A stretch of DNA of 64,000 bases. Source: Prosopocoilus inquinatus. Its lineage: Eukaryota > Arthropoda > Insecta > Coleoptera > Lucanidae. Of this stretch, positions 59,684 through 64,000 are shown in pieces. The stretch is taken from assembly GCA_036172665.1 (NCBI GenBank), contig CM069876.1, positions 38,285,001 to 38,349,000 of the forward strand. The letters run 5' to 3'. A model generated the notes under the pieces. That model was given only the letters and a program-made list of their open reading frames with translations. It was not told the origin of the DNA and ran no database searches. Made by a program: the position numbers and the translations under genes. Numbering within the stretch: the first letter of the stretch is position 1; each line of letters starts with the position of its first letter.

Positions 59684-59691
59684 GTGAAGAT

Positions 59692-60600
59692 ATTTTCACA
59701 AAGAAAAAGAAAACAAAAGAAGAGAACTATCTGAAACAAACGGCACAAAAATAAGGTAAATGAAAAATAGAAAAAAAAAGCGAAATAGAGAGAAACTCAG
59801 ACTAGGGACAATCGAGCCAAAGGAGAACTAATTAATTATTTAATAAAAATCAAAGACAATTCGAATAAGAAAGAGACAAAAATAAAATAAAACTGGGAGA
59901 AAAAGTAAAAGAATAGATAATAAATTACTTGGGAATGTTCTGATGAAAAAATAAAACAACCAATAAGAAACAAAATAAAAATATTAAATCTATCTAGATG
60001 AATCCAAAACAAAAATAAGAGAAAATTAAAATAATAACCTAAAGAGAACAAAAGGAAGAACTTCATGAAGCGTCGATTGAATGCAAGAAATTAATTCGAT
60101 AAAAGAAGAAAAGGAAAATTCAAATAAGAAAACAATAACATGCAGTGAATTGACAAAAAAGAAATAGAAAACCAGTAGACAGAAAAATAAATATTTGAGG
60201 ATAGTTAGACGGCAAAAAAAATTTGATTGAAATACAAAAATAAATTTCATAAAATGATAAAAAAAAATGTGAAAAACAATGCATGGAGAGAACTTAATAA
60301 TAATAATAATAATATTTATTTGCCACAAACGAAAAAAAAACATGCACAAAAGAGCATAAGTGGAGAGTGACGTGTCAAGAAAAGTAATCAATATGAATCC
60401 AAAAAAAAAAACTTAGAATAAGATTAAGATAAAAATGCAGGAGAAATAAAAGGAAACTGAAACAAAATAAAAAGAGAAACAAATCGATAATTTTCTCGCA
60501 GTTTTTGAAAACAATAAAACTAAAAAAAAATATGTATAGACGATTAATAGTAAATAAACGGAATTAGAGGAGACTAAACGAAGTAACACCGTAATTTGTA
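59692..60600. repeat. A-rich tract (reverse of the pyrimidine-rich family)
   Basis: Minus strand is T-rich with CTTTTGTTTT and TTTTTATTTT phrases. A (TAA)n run lies at 60295-60314. Phe-rich minus-strand frames are compositional. The hAT-type element at 58548-59683 appears inserted in this tract, which also occupies 58150-58540. Confidence 0.5.
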
Positions 60601-61515
60601 TTTGGCTGATCTTTTTTTTTTTTTAGAATTAATTTTTATATTATTGCATCTCTCTATTTCGCATTTTCATGCGGATTATTTTTTTTTGTTTTTCTTTTAA
60701 ATCTGCATCCGAAACTTAAGAGTTCAGTTACAAAATCTGCATAAGATCTTAACAAGCCTTTTAACGAATATTTTCTTCTTTACAACCTTATTCGAGCGTT
60801 TAATTGCTTTTCAACGTACATAGAAAAACTGGCATGGTGAAGTTTAAACATGATATCCTCCAGAGTTCTGTTCTCGTTTTATTTTTGATTTACTCTTTAT
60901 ATTCTTGTAGAGAAAAAAAAAACAGAAAATAGAGAAATGAGAAATCCAGAGCCTTTGTGTGAAAATGTTCTCTCAATTTTTGTCACTATATTTTTACGTT
61001 GGGGGCCAAAAATTGGCGTGTATTCTTCTGCTGCCACGTTGGGGTACCATTATCATAATTTGATGTGTTGAGAGCCAGTAATTTGCAGTGTATCAGTGCT
61101 TTTGATCAGCTTTAGGGAAGTTTACTTATTTTTAATTCTTTTTTCAGGTTGTAGTAACTTATTTATTTACGTATTTTGTTTAAATAAGCACCAAATTATA
61201 CACAAATTTCAAAATTACTTCTCTTATTCGCACTTAAGATGTCACTTTCACCTTTTCATGTCGTAAACGCCGATAAACCGATAAACGCTTGGGTAAAGTC
61301 ACGGAGTTCGCTCATCATAATCATTCGTCCTTTATTTTTTTGTTTAATTTTTTTATCACGAAAGTATTAGGTATTTTTGTTTTCAAGAATATTTAAAGAA
61401 ATCAGAACACAAACAATGTCGGAATTTACGTAATAAATTTGATGTAAATAATTTTTTTTCGAACATATAAATTAAGAAGAAGGACCGTAAATGTATACTA
61501 GATTATGCAACGTCC
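60601..61515. other. No gene recognised
   Basis: AT-rich with T-runs; a short ACGTTGGGG..TGCC repeat near 60997 and 61037. Confidence 0.4.
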
Positions 61516-61540
61516 GGGGGTGGGCGGGAAAGGGGGAGGG
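61516..61540 (+). other. G-quadruplex candidate
   Basis: GGGGGTGGGCGGG then AAAGGGGGAGGG: five G-runs of at least three with loops of 1, 1, 3 and 1, a compact arrangement that should fold stably. It stands alone in AT-rich sequence. Confidence 0.75.
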
Positions 61541-62786
61541 TGTTAAGTCTGCTGACGATGTAAAATTCGCAGTGGCAACGAAGAAGTGGGGTGGAATAAG
61601 CGGAGCGATTAACAACTTCCGCGATTTTACGTTTTTTTTTTTTAAATCGGATTGAATAAATTTTCATTTTATTTTCGGCAGCGAATTCTTGCTCCTTCCA
61701 TTTATTGTTAGCGAAAGAACTTATTTGTCATTTCAGAACAGGATAATCCTTTCGACATTAGTTCATTTGCTTGAAGAATTTCGCTCTTAGCACTCTCCGA
61801 GATGTATTCGTATAATAAGTATTGATTCGAATGCAAATTTTATTTGAGCTTTTAAGTCGCACGGCTTTAAGCTAGAACAACGTCGAGATTTAATTCACTA
61901 ATGAAAAAAGGGACGCAAAAGGAACGTAGATGTAGAATTGATGGAGAGAAAATAAATATGGGTCTTCTTTCTTTCTTTCAATTCGCTATTAACTAGCACA
62001 ATTCGCTATCGTATAAAAATCTCGTATTCAGTTCTGCTTTTATAGGGGTTTCCTCTATTAGGAATGCAGTAGAACTCGTGTTGGGATATTCACAAATGCA
62101 GATCACGTCAAATTTTCCAGAATATATAAATAAATAGGTAAACTTTTTTAAAATGTACCTAATCCCCCCCCAAAAAAAATGAAAAACAATAAAACTAAAA
62201 ACAAAATGTCAACCATTATACGAGTTTCGCTTCAATGCAAATCATGTTTTATGTAGGCCAGCCCGGACGAGCGACGCACCATAAATAATTCAAGCTCCGA
62301 CAATGTTTAAACTAAGCGACCTTTTTAAAACGTGCTGAATATTCATCGCGCGATGCAATAATTATAATAATGCAGACGTCAGCGACGTCGGGCGACGCGA
62401 CGCCTCGCGTCAGCGATTTCGGCAATCGCATCTTCGAATCTACCCGAGGCATTTTCCGCGCGAGCGGTGAACTGAAAACTCTCATATGCAACGTGACGCC
62501 CATAAAAGTATCGCTGGATGACGCCATAAAAGTCTGTGCATGACGTCGCGGCGCGGCCGGGTGCTTCAAGCACTCGTACGGCTTTTGGCAGATGGAGAAG
62601 CTCGTCCTCGTCATAACAATCGACGTCCTTACGTCGCGTCGTTTGCAGCGTTGCGTCTCCTTTGGGTCAGTTCTGAGAAATGTCTGTGCAGTTAACGATA
62701 ATGATGCTGAGGCACAATTTTTATAAGAGAAAAGAACTAAGCTTTTATAGAAAAAATAAAATAAAAACGGCGTAGCAGCTGCAACA
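61541..62786. other. No gene recognised
   Basis: 62350-62680 is unusually GC- and CpG-rich for the window, with a long minus-strand open frame (62312-62797) that has no recognised domain. A promoter-like or 5'-exon region is possible but unsupported. Confidence 0.3.
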
Positions 62787-62927
62787 ACAGTCCACACTTT
62801 CCACCCCTCTTCTCCACTGAGTTGGCAGGCGTAGTGGTTTATTTCTGCTGCACTTTGTTACTGACTCGGAAGGTAAGTTCTGGGCGTCACTCTTCTATTC
62901 TATTACGTCGCTCCACATATTCATATT
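62787..62927. repeat. Duplicated block, copy a (with donor-like site)
   Basis: TCCACACTTTCCACYCCTC, TCTCCACTGAGT, CAGGCGTAG, TGCTGCACTTT and TCGGAAGGTAAGTTCTGGG recur in order at 63527-63660. Confidence 0.75.
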
Positions 62928-62963
62928 TTTATATAAAACATTGAATTTACTAACTCGTGTACC

Positions 62964-63510
62964 TAGGGATGCATATTTTAGAAAAGTCTATTTTTTATTT
63001 TGTTAAAATTTGAAACTTGAAATTTCTCGCATCTTTTGCAATTATAATCCAAAAAGGTCCACACTAGCTGTAAGTACCGATACTTTGTATCAAATGATGC
63101 TTTTCTTAATAGTATCAATACCATACTTAGCAGAAAAGTATCGTTATGTTTATTAATTTAGGAAATAAAAATGGGAAATAGTTTAAAAATGTTACATTAG
63201 AAAGTTTCCCGCTAACTTTGGTTTAAAAAAAAGTTTCTTTTACATGGTCATGGTGCATCCAATGTTCCCAAACGTGCTGATAACAAAAAAACGAAACGTC
63301 TCACTAAAGGTTGAGTAATTGAAGCAAGAAGACGAGGTTATTATTATTTTTCTTTTAGTAGGTTTTTAGTTATTAATTCGGCAATTGTGATACTTTCCGA
63401 TTCCTGAATAAAAGTATCAATACTTTAAAAGTATCGAAACGAAGGTGTCGATTCGATACCAAAAAAATATCGATACTTACAAAAGTATCGAAGTATCGCA
63501 TGCATCCCTA
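62964..63510. mobile_element. hAT-like MITE with TATCGATA-type subterminal repeats
   Basis: TAGGGATGCAT at 62964 mirrors ATGCATCCCTA ending at 63510. The adjacent 8 bp are CGTGTACC and AGTGGACC (6 of 8 match), a decayed hAT-size duplication. Subterminal GATACTT, AAGTATC and ATCGATAC motifs recur at both ends. It lies between the two copies of the duplicated block. 547 bp. Confidence 0.7.
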
Positions 63511-63526
63511 AGTGGACCAAACAAAA

Positions 63527-63660
63527 ATCCACACTTTCCACTCCTCATCTCCACTGAGTCGACAGGCGTAGCGTATTTTTGCTGCACTTTATTATCGATT
63601 CGGAAGGTAAGTTCTGGGAGCCATTATTCTATTCTATTAGGTCGCTCCATTCCAGAGTTC
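63527..63660. repeat. Duplicated block, copy b (with donor-like site)
   Basis: Diverged copy of 62787-62927 in the same orientation, also preserving GGAAGGTAAGTTCTGGG. Confidence 0.75.
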
Positions 63661-64000
63661 CCAATCTTATTGGGCGTCGATTCCTTAGAATAAAAGAAGG
63701 TTGTCATTCACACCTTCGTTCCCATAGTTGAAGCTTAATGATTACTATTAAACGATATTACAGGAATAAAATCAAAATTCGAGTTTTTTTTCAGGTATAA
63801 GGGCAATCTGCACATGTTTTCTTTTGCATTTTTAATCGCCCTGTGTGATAGCAAATATAAATAACAAAACATTATGTTTTCTTAAGAAGTTGGAGTAGTT
63901 ATTAATTTTAATTTTCACTACTTTCAGATCGGGTCGGTTAAAAAAAATAGCGCCGATTCTTGTAACTGAGCGCGCCATGTTGAACTTCTTGGAGCGCCAT
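63661..64000. other. No gene recognised
   Basis: AT-rich sequence to the window end. GCGCCAT-type motifs recur in the last 60 bases. Confidence 0.4.

Noticed and set aside
62312..62797. 161 residue minus-strand open frame
   Set aside because: No recognisable domain. It runs from low-complexity sequence into the CpG-rich patch and ends Asp/Ile-repeat-like; it is more likely a stop-poor GC-rich stretch.
24837..64000. Search for the Dscam signal-peptide exon
   Set aside because: Several GC-richer patches (37.6, 54.3 and 62.5 kb) were read, but none gave a Met plus hydrophobic stretch ending in a donor of the right phase.
1..64000. CRISPR arrays, operons and bacterial-type features
   Set aside because: The spliced animal gene, intron structure and eukaryotic transposons show that this is not prokaryotic DNA; the tandem arrays lack spacer-repeat organisation.

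Overview
This is a eukaryotic, very probably insect (perhaps beetle) genomic window: AT-rich, gene-poor and full of short non-autonomous transposons. The long open frames are not conserved proteins. The only host coding sequence I can support is two minus-strand exons of one Dscam-family gene (Down syndrome cell adhesion molecule, a neuronal immunoglobulin-superfamily receptor). One exon, 24510-24836, carries the first Ig domain. The other, 11409-11570, carries the amino half of the second Ig domain. They are separated by a 12.9 kb intron, have consensus splice sites and join in frame. The signal-peptide exon, which should lie above 24836, and the rest of Ig2 and beyond, below 11409, were not found, so nearly all the rest of the window is probably intron or upstream flank of this gene.

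Region 1-11.4 kb: a TA-flanked MITE (434-995), a ~160 bp tandem repeat (1690-2140), a hAT-type element with a perfect 8 bp target duplication that carries a LINE tail (3952-4940), and an AT-rich tandem array (8740-10040). Region 11.5-24.5 kb (Dscam intron): a degenerate ~176 bp tandem array (13.1-15.5 kb), a purine-rich tract (17.1-18.7 kb), an inverted repeat, and otherwise unassigned sequence. Region 25-30.4 kb: a 0.66 kb tandem duplication that copied the left end of a second hAT element (25935-27008, perfect 8 bp duplication) together with a tRNA-like SINE head; a long pyrimidine-rich tract; and two MITEs.

Region 31-45 kb: mosaic dispersed duplications, a fold-back element with a hammerhead-ribozyme-like motif (34372-34602), and a ~0.5 kb repeat family with a tRNA-like part and a strong hairpin (38.4-40.3 kb and 43.3-44.1 kb), one copy of which is interrupted by a LINE tail. 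Region 45-54 kb: a 172 bp tandem array followed by an LTR-like end (45.4-47.3 kb) and two more hammerhead-like motifs (51.9 and 53.5 kb). Region 55-64 kb: nested TA-flanked elements with a LINE C-terminal fragment, two more hAT-type elements (58548-59683 with a perfect 8 bp duplication; 62964-63510 with 6 of 8 matching), a G-quadruplex candidate and a duplicated block containing a splice-donor-like site.

The most unusual signals are the three hammerhead-ribozyme-like motifs. Two show the very short helix III with a 2 nt loop that is reported for ribozymes of Penelope-like and other metazoan retroelements. Organism, transposon family names and ribozyme activity are inferences from reading the sequence only; no database search was run.
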